Assembly (NCBI GenBank): GCA_049841275.1
Contig: JASGDN010000042.1
Span: 1 to 64,000, forward strand
Source: JASGDN01 sp049841275
GTDB taxonomy: Bacteria > Chloroflexota > Chloroflexia > Thermomicrobiales > UBA6265
Direction of reading: 5' to 3'
DNA length: 64,000 bases
The notes beneath the pieces were generated by a model. The model did no database searches. It worked only from the letters and a program-made list of their open reading frames with translations, and was not told where the DNA came from. Shown in pieces: positions 26,226-35,902 of the stretch (positions within the stretch are counted from its first letter, which is position 1; every line of letters starts with the position of its first letter). Both the position numbers and the translations under genes were made by a program.

Positions 26226-27313
26226 GCAGCCCCTCCCTGCACGGAAACCGGCGCAGCCCCGGACGGAACATGGTCTGGCTCGTGGAGCAGGCAGCGAACG
26301 TTCCGCTCCGGTCCAAGCCAGGTGACGGCCGGTTCGACGCGGTCGCACAAGCCAGGCATGAACGCAGGACACCGGGTATGAAAGGGACAACCGGTTGGCC
26401 GGTCGAAGCTGGAGGGAACCATCCCGGCAATCGAATCGAGCCGGTGCTTCCGCTGCTGTCCCAGACGCGGGATCGACCGCAACAACGCCTCCGTATACGG
26501 ATGCTTCGGATCGTGGAAGATTTCGTCCACGGTGCCACGTTCGACCACAAGTCCGAGGTACATCACTGCCACCTCGTCGGCAACCTCCGCCACCACACCG
26601 AGATCGTGGGTAATGAGCATCACTGCCATGTCGAACTCATCCTTGAGCCGTTGGATCAACTCCAGGATCTGCGCCTGGGTCGTCACATCGAGCGCGGTCG
26701 TCGGCTCGTCGGCGATGAGCAGGCGGGGTGTGCAGGCAAGCGCCATCGCGATCATCGCGCGCTGGCGCATGCCGCCGCTCATCTCGAACGGATAGCTGTC
26801 CACACGCTCCTGGGGGCGGGGAATGCCGACGTAACCAAGCATCTCGACAGCACGGGCACGCGCAGCCTGTTTCGAGAGTCCTTCGTGGAGGATCACCGTC
26901 TCCGTAATCTGGCTACCGACCGTATGGACGGGGCTGAGGGATGTCATCGGCTCCTGGAAGATCATCGAGATCTCCTTCCCCCGGATGCCGCGGATCTCCT
27001 TTCCCTTGGGATCGAGCTTCGCGAGATCGGTCACCCGGTCGACACCACCCGGACCAGGATGATGGAAGAGCATCTCCCCGGCAACCACCTTCCCCGGAGG
27101 TTGCACGATCTGCAGGATCGACCGGGCAGTCATGCTCTTGCCGCAGCCACTTTCACCCACCACGCACAGGGTCTTGCCGCGCCGGATGTCGAAATCGACC
27201 CCATCGATGGCGCGAACGAGCCCTTCATCAAGGGCAAACTGGGTCTTCAATCCCCGGATCTCGAGGACCAGGTCGCTCGGCACCGTGTCGGTTGTGGGTT
27301 CAGCGAGAGCCAT
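26222..27313 (-). CDS. Oligopeptide-type ABC transporter ATP-binding protein (OppD/DppD-like)
   Basis: A 363-residue ATPase with LVLEIRGLKTQFALDEGLVRA at the start (cut here at family-typical length), Walker A GESGCGKS at about residues 53-60, ISMIFQEPMTSLSPV, FEMSGGMRQRAMIAMAL, LIADEPTTALDVTTQ and ITHDLGVVAE. The C-terminus ends with a cysteine-bearing FHTRCPAFMPGLCDR segment of the Opp/Dpp type. It works as a heterodimer with the OppF-like protein encoded by the overlapping downstream gene. It follows the OppC-like permease by 39 bases. Confidence 0.92.
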   Translation of the reverse strand: MALAEPTTDTVPSDLVLEIRGLKTQFALDEGLVRAIDGVDFDIRRGKTLCVVGESGCGKSMTARSILQIVQPPGKVVAGEMLFHHPGPGGVDRVTDLAKLDPKGKEIRGIRGKEISMIFQEPMTSLSPVHTVGSQITETVILHEGLSKQAARARAVEMLGYVGIPRPQERVDSYPFEMSGGMRQRAMIAMALACTPRLLIADEPTTALDVTTQAQILELIQRLKDEFDMAVMLITHDLGVVAEVADEVAVMYLGLVVERGTVDEIFHDPKHPYTEALLRSIPRLGQQRKHRLDSIAGMVPSSFDRPTGCPFHTRCPAFMPGLCDRVEPAVTWLGPERNVRCLLHEPDHVPSGAAPVSVQGGAA

Positions 27314-27352
27314 GCATATGCTCCATCGGGATTGTCACGCTCGGCGATCGCA

Positions 27353-28540
27353 TCAGGTGGTATAGGGATCGGCGGCGTCGCGCAGGCCATCCCCCAGGAA
27401 ATTCAGGGCGAGCACCGCAACAATCACGAGTCCGCCGGGCAAGAGCAGCCAGGGTGCCTGGGAAATCGAGCGGATATTCTGGGCTTCCTCCAGAAGCACA
27501 CCCCAACTGTTGATGGGCGATCGCAGGCCGAGACCGAGGAAGCTCAACGTCGTTTCGGCAAGGATCGTGGCCGGAATGGCGAGCGTGAGCGACGCGATGA
27601 TGTGGCTGAAGAATGACGGCATCATATGGCGGACGATGATCCGGAGTTCACTCGATCCATCGAGGCGGGCAGCCGTGACAAACTCCTCCTCCCGCAGCGA
27701 GAGAAAGCGCCCCCTCACCACTCGCGCAAGGCCGGTCCAGCCGATGATCGAGAGAATGAGGGTGATCCCGAAATAGACCTGAAGAGCCGACCACGTCTTG
27801 GGCAGCGCGGCCGCAAGCCCCATCCACAGCGGGATTGTCGGGACGGACCGCACGAACTCGATCAACCGCTGGATGACCGTGTCGGTCTTGCCACCGACAT
27901 AGCCGGAAACGCCGCCGAGGATGAGCCCAAGGACGAGACTGATGAAGACACCAATGAGGCCGATGGACATCGAGACGCGCGTCCCGTAGATCATGCGGCT
28001 CAGCAAGTCCTGTCCGAGCCGGTCGGCGCCGAGGATGTACATTGGTTTCGTCGGGTCCTTGGGCCCAATCAGGTGACGATCCCAGGAAACAAGACCGAAG
28101 AGCTTGTATTCGTTTCCCTTGACGAAGAACCCGACAGGGACCTTCTTGGTATCGTCAATCACATAGGTGCGGCTGAGCGTCGCCTGGTCGATCTTCGACG
28201 AGTAGCCGTAGACGAAGAGTCCCCAGTCCCAACCGCCGCTCGTGTCCACGACATGCAGCAATTGTGGCGGTGCATACGTGAAACTGGACTGGACCTTGTT
28301 CGGGTCCGCCGGAGCGAGGAACTCTGCAAAGATCGCAACGAGATAGAGAAGGATGACAAGCGCTCCGCCAACCATGGCCAGGCGATGGCGCTTGAACTTC
28401 CACCACATGAGCCGCCACTGCGACGCCACGTAGATGCTGCGCTCAGCCCCGGCACCCGAACGAACCGTTTCTTCTCCCGGCGGTTCTCCTGTCGCGTCTG
28501 GCCGGGCCAGTGTTTCCAGTTCTGCCTGTTCGAACTCCAT
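27353..28540 (-). CDS. Oligopeptide-type ABC transporter permease (OppC/DppC-like)
   Basis: A 395-residue permease, longer than the usual 280-310. The N-terminal 60 residues are an acidic, Pro/Gly-rich cytoplasmic extension. Then comes WWKFKRHRLAMVGGALVILLYLVAIFAEFLAPADP, the standard OppC start (quoted here in parts: KFKRHRLAMVGG, AIFAEFLAP). An extra periplasmic region of about 80 residues precedes the core (LGADRLGQDLLSRMIYGTRVS). The extended periplasmic loop is typical of permeases that serve very large binding proteins. The permease loop EFVTAARLDGSS is near residue 285. It is followed 39 bases on by the ATPase genes. Confidence 0.9.
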   Translation of the reverse strand: MEFEQAELETLARPDATGEPPGEETVRSGAGAERSIYVASQWRLMWWKFKRHRLAMVGGALVILLYLVAIFAEFLAPADPNKVQSSFTYAPPQLLHVVDTSGGWDWGLFVYGYSSKIDQATLSRTYVIDDTKKVPVGFFVKGNEYKLFGLVSWDRHLIGPKDPTKPMYILGADRLGQDLLSRMIYGTRVSMSIGLIGVFISLVLGLILGGVSGYVGGKTDTVIQRLIEFVRSVPTIPLWMGLAAALPKTWSALQVYFGITLILSIIGWTGLARVVRGRFLSLREEEFVTAARLDGSSELRIIVRHMMPSFFSHIIASLTLAIPATILAETTLSFLGLGLRSPINSWGVLLEEAQNIRSISQAPWLLLPGGLVIVAVLALNFLGDGLRDAADPYTT

Positions 28541-28601
28541 GATCGCGTTGCCTCACGAATACCTGCGAACCTCAGGGTGCCATCCTCTCGACGAGGTGAT
28601 T

Positions 28602-29588
28602 TCAGAGGTGGCGGATGCGCGGATCGAGCCAGGCCAGGAGGATGTCCGAGAGGAGTGTCCCGATCACGGTCAGCACACTGGTAAGCAGGATGATGCTGCC
28701 CGCCAGATACATGTCCTGCGATCGCAAGGACTGGAGCAACAGCGGGCCGATGGTCGGCAGGCTGAGCACGATCGCCACGACGGCTTCGCCGGAAACGATC
28801 CCCGGCAATGTCCAGCCGGCTGTGCTGACAAATGGATTGAGCGCCAGGCGGACCGGGTATTTCATCAGCAGCTTGCGTTCCTCGAGCCCCTTCGCCCGTG
28901 CCGTGACGACATAGGGACGGTTCAGCTCATCGAGCAGGTTCGCGCGCATGATCCGGACGAGCCCGGCCGTGTGCGTGGCGCCAATGATGAGCACCGGAAT
29001 CCAGAGGTGGGAGAGAAGGTCAGTGACTTTTCCGACGCTCCACGCGGCATCGACATATTGCGGCGAGAAGAGCCCCCCGACACTCTGGCCGAAGTAATGG
29101 CTGGAGACATAGAGCAGGACCAGCGCAAGCATGAACTCCGGGATTGCGAGCCCGAGGAAGCTGAAGAATGTCAGCACATAATCGGCTTTGGAATATTTAC
29201 GGACAGCCGAAAAGATCCCGAGCGGAAACGCGATGATCCACGTGACGAGCAAGGATCCGACCGAAATCCCGATGGTGACGAGCATGCGATTGCCGATGAG
29301 ATCGGCAACGGGGCGGTTATATTCGAAGGAATCGCCGAAATCCCAGTGAAAGATGATGTTGCGCATCCAGATCAAGTACTGCTGCCACATCGGCTGGCCC
29401 AGGCCATACTGGCGCCGCAATGCATCGAGCGCGTCCTGATTGACGGTTTCGCCCTGGCTGCTCAATGAGGCGGCGATGCTGGTCATGAAGTCGCCGGGTG
29501 GGAGCTGGATGATGACAAAGGTCACGATCGAAACCGCAATCAACGTCGGGATCATCAGCAGCATGCGGCGAAGGATGAATCGAGCCAC
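28602..29588 (-). CDS. Oligopeptide-type ABC transporter permease (OppB/DppB-like)
   Basis: A 328-residue permease opening ARFILRRMLLMIPTLIAVS and containing PVADLIGNRMLVT, six helices and the loop YVVTARAKGLEERKLLMKY near residue 225. The GTG at 29588 has GGGGGA eight bases upstream and starts at the family-typical point; an in-frame ATG at 29633 adds 15 residues with no ribosome site. It pairs with the OppC-like permease 61 bases downstream and follows the binding-protein gene by 72 bases. Confidence 0.9.
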   Translation of the reverse strand: MARFILRRMLLMIPTLIAVSIVTFVIIQLPPGDFMTSIAASLSSQGETVNQDALDALRRQYGLGQPMWQQYLIWMRNIIFHWDFGDSFEYNRPVADLIGNRMLVTIGISVGSLLVTWIIAFPLGIFSAVRKYSKADYVLTFFSFLGLAIPEFMLALVLLYVSSHYFGQSVGGLFSPQYVDAAWSVGKVTDLLSHLWIPVLIIGATHTAGLVRIMRANLLDELNRPYVVTARAKGLEERKLLMKYPVRLALNPFVSTAGWTLPGIVSGEAVVAIVLSLPTIGPLLLQSLRSQDMYLAGSIILLTSVLTVIGTLLSDILLAWLDPRIRHL

Positions 29589-29660
29589 GGTCGAAGTCCC
29601 CCGGAGACGCCGGGCGAATACGCCAATTGGCATACTCGCCCGGCGGCGAATACGGGTCCG

Positions 29661-31643
29661 CTACTCGTCGTAGAAGAAGGTCTGCGGGTTGGCTGGAGCC
29701 GGCGTCATGAAGACGTACGCATCGGCCATGCCGTCCGCCGGAAGATTGTGCATCGTGTTCTTTGCGATGCCATATCCTGGCCCGGGCAGGCCGATCCCGA
29801 TCGCGTAGAATTGCTCCACCGCGGCATTCAGCAACTGGGACATGAGCGAGTTCTGCTCTTCGGGGTCCGGCGATGCCTTCAGTTGATCGTAGATCTTCAT
29901 CTGCTCCTGGACGGCAGCAGGCGGCTCCTCCGGTTGGGACAGTGCATTGGAATTCTTGCCATACCAGATCGCCCAGGGTACGGCGAAGTTCGACTCGAGG
30001 CTGAACGGCATATACCAGCGGGGATCGGGGATGGCATCGTTCAGGCCACCGTCTCCGCCCCAGATCACGGCATCGTGGTCGTTGCTCTCCTTGCGGGTGT
30101 AGAGCAGCGAGCGATCCTCCGCCTTGATCTGGGCGTCGATGCCCACGGCCTGCAGGTACCCGACGATCAGGTTGGTGGTGTCGACTTGCGCCTGGTCGAG
30201 ACCCGTCGCCACTTCGACGGCAATGGTCAGCTTGGAACCATCCTTCAGGAGGCGCATGTCGCCGTCCTTGTCGGGAAGGACCTTGTCGAGGAACTCATTG
30301 GCCTTGTCGAGGTTATATTCGGTGTACTGCTTGGCCAGCGTTTCGTTGTAGAACGGTGTCTCCTTGCGCGGAGCCAGTTGCCATGGCTCGCCCTGGCTGA
30401 CGTAGACCGTATCGATGATCTCCTGCCGGTTGATGGCGTGCGACACGCCAATCCGGAAGTCCTTGTTCTGGAAGACTTCCCGGTACGCCGGGTTCTTGTG
30501 CGTGAGATTGAGGGCGAGTGACACGACGTTCATTGACGAGCGAACGGTGTTGACGAAGTGATATCCACCCTTTTCCTGCCCATCGGCGAGCACCGACTTG
30601 TTCGCGTCGGTATTGATGTGGCGCATGTGGAAATCGATCTCGCCATTCGTCGCCTTCAGCAGGAGCACCTGGTTATCCTGAAGCACATCGAAATTGACGT
30701 TGTCGATGTATGGCAGCTGTTGCCCGTCAGGATCGACCTTGAAGTAGTAGGGGTTGCGGTCGAACGTCACGCGTTCAGTGTCCCCATAGGGGAGCACGAG
30801 CTTCCAGGCATGGACGCGGGGAAGGTCCGGATTCTGCCAGACGGCATCGTATGGTGTGCCCGGAATGCCCCCTCCCATCGTCCGGAAGAGTTCCACCCAA
30901 TCGGCCTTGCCGCTATCCTTCACCAGCTTGTCGAGATCGGTCGTGTTGTAGGTCTTGTGGAACTGCTTGAGGTAGTGGGCCGGATAGCGAACCCATTCGC
31001 GCCCGCCGTCCTGGCAGAGCTGGGAGAGGAACAGACCCGCCGGATTCTCGTGGGTCACGGTGAAAGTGAGCTTGTCCTTCACCTCGATTGTGAACGGGTT
31101 GTCTCCGAGGGACGTGTTCAGTTCGTCGTTGCGAAAGTAGTCGTTGACATAGAAGGCGATGTCATCGGTGGTGAAGGGCTCGCCATCCGACCACCTCATC
31201 CCGTCCCGCAACGTGAAGGTGTGTTGGGTGGCGTCGGCACTGACCTCATAGGATTCCGCGATATTCGGCACGGTCTCCTGCCATGTGATGTCCCAACGCA
31301 GGAGGCCATCGTAGCCGACCGTGCGGCCGAGCCAGGCCGTGTCCGCACCGCCAACGAGGGCGGTCCGCCAGGTGCCGCCATACTTCCCGGACTTCTCGCT
31401 CGGCGTGATGATCATCGGGTTCTTCGGCAGGCGATCGGCGACCGCCGGGAGCGTTCCCGCCTTCACCTGGTCGGCGAGGGCCGGCGCCTCCGAGTAGTTG
31501 CCACCCGCGACCGGCGACGGTGTCTGCGCAACGACCTTGCGACCGCTTGCGTAGGTACTGACAACGAATCCAACGCCGGCGGCCGCTTTGAGGAACCTGC
31601 GCCGGGAGACCTGCGTATCGGCATCGTGGGATCGATTGACCAT
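29661..31643 (-). CDS. Large family-5 extracellular solute-binding protein, Tat-exported
   Basis: A 660-residue binding protein. The N-terminus has a twin-arginine signal, S-RRRFLK at residues 13-19, before a hydrophobic core, with a short Pro/Ser linker (TPSPVAGG) after it. The domain includes PSEKSGKYGGTWRTAL, WSDGEPFTTDDIAFYV and the large TERVTFDRNPYYFKVD core. Family-5 proteins of more than 600 residues are often linked to oligosaccharide rather than peptide import. The ATG at 31643 follows GGAGGAAGA by about five bases. It sits directly downstream of a heparinase-family lyase gene and upstream of the four other transporter genes, so it probably captures lyase products. Confidence 0.92.
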   Translation of the reverse strand: MVNRSHDADTQVSRRRFLKAAAGVGFVVSTYASGRKVVAQTPSPVAGGNYSEAPALADQVKAGTLPAVADRLPKNPMIITPSEKSGKYGGTWRTALVGGADTAWLGRTVGYDGLLRWDITWQETVPNIAESYEVSADATQHTFTLRDGMRWSDGEPFTTDDIAFYVNDYFRNDELNTSLGDNPFTIEVKDKLTFTVTHENPAGLFLSQLCQDGGREWVRYPAHYLKQFHKTYNTTDLDKLVKDSGKADWVELFRTMGGGIPGTPYDAVWQNPDLPRVHAWKLVLPYGDTERVTFDRNPYYFKVDPDGQQLPYIDNVNFDVLQDNQVLLLKATNGEIDFHMRHINTDANKSVLADGQEKGGYHFVNTVRSSMNVVSLALNLTHKNPAYREVFQNKDFRIGVSHAINRQEIIDTVYVSQGEPWQLAPRKETPFYNETLAKQYTEYNLDKANEFLDKVLPDKDGDMRLLKDGSKLTIAVEVATGLDQAQVDTTNLIVGYLQAVGIDAQIKAEDRSLLYTRKESNDHDAVIWGGDGGLNDAIPDPRWYMPFSLESNFAVPWAIWYGKNSNALSQPEEPPAAVQEQMKIYDQLKASPDPEEQNSLMSQLLNAAVEQFYAIGIGLPGPGYGIAKNTMHNLPADGMADAYVFMTPAPANPQTFFYDE

Positions 31644-31690
31644 TCGGTTCTTCCTCCAGATGAAATCAGCGACGGGATCGAGGTGCGTGG

Positions 31691-31709
31691 CATCCGGTGC
31701 GGCCGGATG
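31691..31709. other. Hairpin between the lyase and binding-protein genes
   Basis: CATCCGG (31691-31697) pairs with CCGGATG (31703-31709) in the 73-bp gap. In a co-transcribed operon it may stabilise or partly terminate the mRNA, so the lyase and the binding protein could be made in different amounts. Confidence 0.35.
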
Positions 31710-31716
31710 ATCCGAT

Positions 31717-33630
31717 TCATCGGGACACGGTGCCATCGGCAACGAAGCGCACCTCCCAGCGCCCCGTCCGTTGTGGTGCCGCTACCAGCACCAGGCGATA
31801 CAGCGCTGCTCCCCAGACGGGAGCCAGTCGGGCGTCAGCGATGTCGATGCGCTCGATCGCTGCGACATGCAGCATGGCGGGATCGAAGGACAGACGGAGG
31901 TTCCGACGCTCGCCAGCAACGAGGAAGGAGCTGTCTGCTTCCTCCACCGGTTCCTTTCGCAGGATCAACGAGAGCCGGAGGTCCGACGGCTCGCGGTTGA
32001 GCGACCACTCATCCCGAAGGATCACTGCCGGATGGGCGCCGCGCTCCAGGCGGAGGGTGCGGATCCAATGGTCAATCCCGGCTTCGGGAGGATAGGCGTG
32101 CGCGAGGTCGAGAACCAGTTCGTCGGCATCGTTGCCGAGTGTGCAACGAACGTCCGACGCCGCAAACTCCACACCCGCCTGTTGCTCAATGCCGTTGACG
32201 GTTGGCAGATTGTGATATCCGGACTGCATCGTCCAGATGTCGTAGCGGTCAGGGCTGAAAGTCTTCTTCGAATAGGTCTCCACGCCGACATCAACCACCT
32301 GCGGCACCCCGTCCAGCGCGACGATGAAATTGCCGACGTCGTTGTGATTGTGGCTCTCGGCGTTATGCCCACCTTTGGCTGCGAGGAAGAGGCCTTCCAT
32401 CGATCCGGCCCGCTCCCGGGCGGTCATCACCTGGATGCCAGGCAACCAGGCATGCTGGATCAGCGGCGCAGGCCGCTCACGTACTTCCGACGGGATCGGG
32501 TCGAAGAGGTGAGGCAAGGTCCGGCCAATCGATTCCCGCTTCCACGGCAAGTCGACGGTGTGCCGGGCAGCCTCGGCGCTCTGCGCGACGAGCATCTCGT
32601 CGCCGATCCGCATGCCATAGCGATAGAGGAGATTGGCATCGGGTTCGGTCCGCGCCGGACCGTCCGCGAAGTTGACATACCAATCATTCGCGATATGCGC
32701 GCGATAGATATAGCGCCCGATCTCCTGAACCAACGGAAGCTGGAAGGCATCGAGTTCGCCATTGGACGCCAACCGTAGCCATTCCAGGCATTCGCAGAGA
32801 CTGGCGCCCGCGCGTCCCCAGTAGGACGTTCCTTCGTCGCAGCCGCCATCTTCGTGATACCCGGACAGGAAGGCGTCCAGCCCCACGATGGCACGTTCGA
32901 CGATGGCAACCTGGCGATCGCGATCGGGTTCGAGCAGGAGCGTCGTCGCCAGGATGTTGGAATGAATCCAGGGATTCCAGTTGTTGGGCGCGCGTTCTCC
33001 CTCCCGGCGTTTCAGGCCGAGCCATCCCCAGTCGTCGTTGTTGAGATACGGCGTGAGGATTCGGGCGTCGATTTCGCGCTCAATCCGGTCGAGCACAACC
33101 GGGAGGGATGCCCGATATGCCGGAGCCAGCAACGCATGGGTCCACGCCAGGAGCGCACTGGTTTCCGCAGCAAAGAGATCCACCACCGGATACTGCGTAT
33201 CGGGCAGACCGCGCTCGAAGTGGGGAGAGAAGCTGTGAGCGCTCACGCCCCAGAAACTCTCCTCACAGATCGCCCAGACGCCATTCGTGATGTCGTCGAG
33301 AAAACGCCCTTCGCCCTCGACACATTCGGCGAGCACAAGGGATTCGAGCATGCCGCGCCGCGCAAAATGCGGGTCCTCGAAGTGGGTCCGGTTCCCGTTC
33401 CGCGCAAACTCGAGGAAGACCGTCGCCTTCAGTTCCGGCCAGCTGGCGCCGAGGAACCGTTCCCCGGCCGCGAGCAAACGAACGCGTTCGGGCGCGGGGA
33501 GAGCATTCCAGCCATCCCGGTCATCGACGGCCGGGAACGGCCGCCAACTACACGGTGCGGGCAAGGCCGTTGCGATCCGCTTGCGAGGAAACGCCTCCTG
33601 CAGAAGGGTTGCCGTCGCCGGGGCGCTCAT
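31717..33630 (-). CDS. Heparinase II/III family polysaccharide lyase-like protein
   Basis: A 637-residue protein. The first half is an alpha-toroid-like region (WGWLGLKRREGERAPNNWNPWIHSNI; quoted in parts: GERAPNNWNPW, DEGTSYWGRAGAS). A C-terminal beta-sandwich carries GGHNAESHNHNDVGNFIV near residues 418-435, with the His-Asn-His-Asn-Asp cluster of heparinase II/III-type lyases (PL12/15/17/21 relatives). No clear signal peptide is seen from the ATG at 33630, so it may act on imported oligosaccharides. Upstream in-frame codons to 33804 are not family-like. First gene of a minus-strand operon with the importer, driven by the promoter at 33846-33874. The substrate (alginate, glycosaminoglycan, other uronate polymer) is not readable. 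Confidence 0.88.
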   Translation of the reverse strand: MSAPATATLLQEAFPRKRIATALPAPCSWRPFPAVDDRDGWNALPAPERVRLLAAGERFLGASWPELKATVFLEFARNGNRTHFEDPHFARRGMLESLVLAECVEGEGRFLDDITNGVWAICEESFWGVSAHSFSPHFERGLPDTQYPVVDLFAAETSALLAWTHALLAPAYRASLPVVLDRIEREIDARILTPYLNNDDWGWLGLKRREGERAPNNWNPWIHSNILATTLLLEPDRDRQVAIVERAIVGLDAFLSGYHEDGGCDEGTSYWGRAGASLCECLEWLRLASNGELDAFQLPLVQEIGRYIYRAHIANDWYVNFADGPARTEPDANLLYRYGMRIGDEMLVAQSAEAARHTVDLPWKRESIGRTLPHLFDPIPSEVRERPAPLIQHAWLPGIQVMTARERAGSMEGLFLAAKGGHNAESHNHNDVGNFIVALDGVPQVVDVGVETYSKKTFSPDRYDIWTMQSGYHNLPTVNGIEQQAGVEFAASDVRCTLGNDADELVLDLAHAYPPEAGIDHWIRTLRLERGAHPAVILRDEWSLNREPSDLRLSLILRKEPVEEADSSFLVAGERRNLRLSFDPAMLHVAAIERIDIADARLAPVWGAALYRLVLVAAPQRTGRWEVRFVADGTVSR

Positions 33631-33836
33631 GCAGCATTCCGCCGGATCGCGGCCAACGGCGCATCGCCCACCAGGCCGACCAGGAGCCGGAACACGAAAC
33701 GATCCATCGGGAGATCCACCTTCCTCGTGCCAGATCTGAAGCAAGACGTATCGCACAAATGGACGACATGCGAAAGAAGACAAACCACCACGTCTTCCAC
33801 GCATAGCAACGCCGAGGTGCCGATCGGTTGAAATTG

Positions 33837-33846
33837 ATATGATATA
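33837..33846. promoter_or_regulatory. Putative GntR operator ATATGATATA, site 1
   Basis: ATATGATATA lies directly downstream of the -10 hexamer of the lyase/importer promoter, over the expected transcription start. Identical decamers occur at 36154 and 36434 around the GntR regulator gene. Position and repetition support a repressor site; binding is inference. Confidence 0.6.
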
Positions 33847-33874
33847 GGATATGGATGACCCCGACGCCTGTCAA
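33846..33874 (-). promoter_or_regulatory. Sigma-70 type promoter of the lyase/importer operon
   Basis: On the minus strand TTGACA (33869-33874) and TATCCT (33846-33851) are separated by exactly 17 bases. It is the best consensus promoter in the window and points at the lyase gene, whose start is about 210 bases downstream. The ATATGATATA element abuts the -10. Confidence 0.72.
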
Positions 33875-33905
33875 CCACTTTACCGCTAGTGGATGCGGAA
33901 TTGCG

Positions 33906-35816
33906 TCAAGACCGATCGAACGGCTGTGCGGGAATCGGAGGTATATGGATCGGTTCGTCGAGAAATCCCGAGACGGTCACCGCACCATCGTCCCGCCAAC
34001 TCACCATCGGTTCGCACATCCGCATTCGCCGGAGGTCCTCTGCATCCCCAAGTGAGACGAGGCACGCCAGGCCAGAGACGCCTTCGTCGAGCGATGCGCG
34101 TAGCGTGGGAACAACGACCTCGGCATGGGTCGCTCCGACACCGGAATAGGCAAATGGTATCGCAGCGCCGTCGTACCCAATCACCGCGCGGATCGCGACC
34201 GCACGATCACCCATGCGCGCCATCGAGATGCTCCGGGAGGTATCTCGGTCCATTACCGGACGTTCACCCGGATCAAAACCAAACGCACCAGCCCCCTCGA
34301 TCGCGGCGATGGGACTGGTTCCGGGGGCGATGTCGATGCGATGGGCGCGAAGGTGCAGATTTCCGGACACGACGATCACCGTCTCGATCGTATGCTCCCG
34401 GCCACCGCTACGCTGCCGGTAGTGCGTACGGAGCCAGCCCGGCTCGCCAACCGTACCCGCGTCGATCGCGTCACGATGTCCATACATCTCGCCATCAGTC
34501 AGGCAGAGCATCGCGTCCGGCACAGGGTGTCCGTCGGTGAGACCGACCGTAATCGGTGCGGCAGTCGAAGCATGAAACTTCCCGTACTTGGCCGGATCGT
34601 CGTGTTGGCTCTTCGCCGAAAAGCGATGGACGATACCCGTCCGCCTGTCCCCCGCGAGGAGCCAGCCGGGTTCGGGAAACACGCGCACGAAGTCCTGCCG
34701 TTCAACGGGCAACGGTTCCTCCTCGGCAGTCCAGAAGGGATCGTCATCGGGAAGGCACCAGAGACCGCCGAACGCCTGCATCGCCCAATACGTCGCGCCG
34801 GTCGATATATACGGTTCACGGATGGCACTACTGCCAGTAGCCGTCAGTTCCTGGCGGAGGGTGCCATCGGCCCGGATCGCGCCACGATCGAGATACCAGC
34901 GAATGTGCCTCCCGACGAGACGGCGCAACATGCCGGGGCCATGCGGCCAGGCTCCTCGCCGATACGCCCACAGCATCGCGCCCAGCCGTGCGAACTTGTA
35001 CGCGAGACTGCGCCCATATTCCGGATAGGAACCGTCCGCCGCGAAAAACCAGGGCACATGCTCCATCTGCTCCCGGACGCGACTGCTAAGGAGCGCGACG
35101 CGGGAAGGGGTCGCCTTCGTATCCAAATCCGCCCAGAGAAGGACGTGCGACGCAAAGACCCAGAGGTTGTAGTCATCGAAGTGATTGGTTCCGGCGCGCG
35201 GACCATCGTCGTACCATCCGCCTCCACACCAGACACGGTCGAGGTATGGTCCGGTCACGTCCTCGATCAATGAACGATCGTGGGAGAGGCCGAGTTCGGA
35301 TCGCACGGCATGGTTCAGGACCCAGAACAGGGCCCAGTTGGACGGCCATTCCCTCTCCGGTGGTGGGGCGACACGCTCCAGCCAGGCCGCGATCCGGTTT
35401 CGTGCCGCCTCCGACAAATGGTCCCAGATGCGGTCCCGCGTGATCCACAGGAACCAGGCGACCTGCCCGCTCTCGACCGTTCGCTGATCGCGCCTGCCGT
35501 CAGCGGAGTGACCCCAATAACCTGGTGAGGCCAGATCGGTTCCTGCAAGGATGGCCGCTCGCGCCAGTGCCTCCAGATCGTCGTGGCGACCGCGCCAGTG
35601 AATCACCGGAGATCGTTCCGGCTGGGATAACCAGCCACCGATTCCCCAGAGCATGCGGGTGACCCCCTCGTAGCTGCCGCTCGCATCGTGCTGGTTCGGG
35701 ATGCCATCGATAACCAGGCGCGCACCGGTGCGATCGAGATGATCGGCCCAGCCTGCCACCAACCGCGCCCACAGGGTCTCCGCGTCGTCACGAGTGAAGG
35801 GTCCGGACATCGTCAT
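33906..35816 (-). CDS. DUF2264 domain protein
   Basis: A 636-residue protein that matches the DUF2264 family as I know it: LVIDGIPNQHDASGSYEGVTRMLWGIGGWL (seen in parts: YEGVTRMLWG, GYWGHSADGRRDQRTVE), then SNWALFWVLNHA and GWYDDGPRAGTNHFDDYNLW. The N-terminal 350 residues look like an (alpha/alpha) toroid, the rest beta-rich, an arrangement also used by polysaccharide lyases. No signal peptide. DUF2264 proteins are common in glycan-utilisation loci, with no settled biochemistry. GGAG lies six bases before the ATG. It is co-directional with the lyase operon, 275 bp upstream of it, and separated by that operon's promoter. Confidence 0.85.
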   Translation of the reverse strand: MTMSGPFTRDDAETLWARLVAGWADHLDRTGARLVIDGIPNQHDASGSYEGVTRMLWGIGGWLSQPERSPVIHWRGRHDDLEALARAAILAGTDLASPGYWGHSADGRRDQRTVESGQVAWFLWITRDRIWDHLSEAARNRIAAWLERVAPPPEREWPSNWALFWVLNHAVRSELGLSHDRSLIEDVTGPYLDRVWCGGGWYDDGPRAGTNHFDDYNLWVFASHVLLWADLDTKATPSRVALLSSRVREQMEHVPWFFAADGSYPEYGRSLAYKFARLGAMLWAYRRGAWPHGPGMLRRLVGRHIRWYLDRGAIRADGTLRQELTATGSSAIREPYISTGATYWAMQAFGGLWCLPDDDPFWTAEEEPLPVERQDFVRVFPEPGWLLAGDRRTGIVHRFSAKSQHDDPAKYGKFHASTAAPITVGLTDGHPVPDAMLCLTDGEMYGHRDAIDAGTVGEPGWLRTHYRQRSGGREHTIETVIVVSGNLHLRAHRIDIAPGTSPIAAIEGAGAFGFDPGERPVMDRDTSRSISMARMGDRAVAIRAVIGYDGAAIPFAYSGVGATHAEVVVPTLRASLDEGVSGLACLVSLGDAEDLRRMRMCEPMVSWRDDGAVTVSGFLDEPIHIPPIPAQPFDRS

Positions 35817-35902
35817 CTGCGTCTCCGGGGATGCGACCTGCTGGAGCAGACGAAGGACCGGCGCCCATCGGTGGACGAACGGAGAACGGCGGGGCAGATC
35901 GA

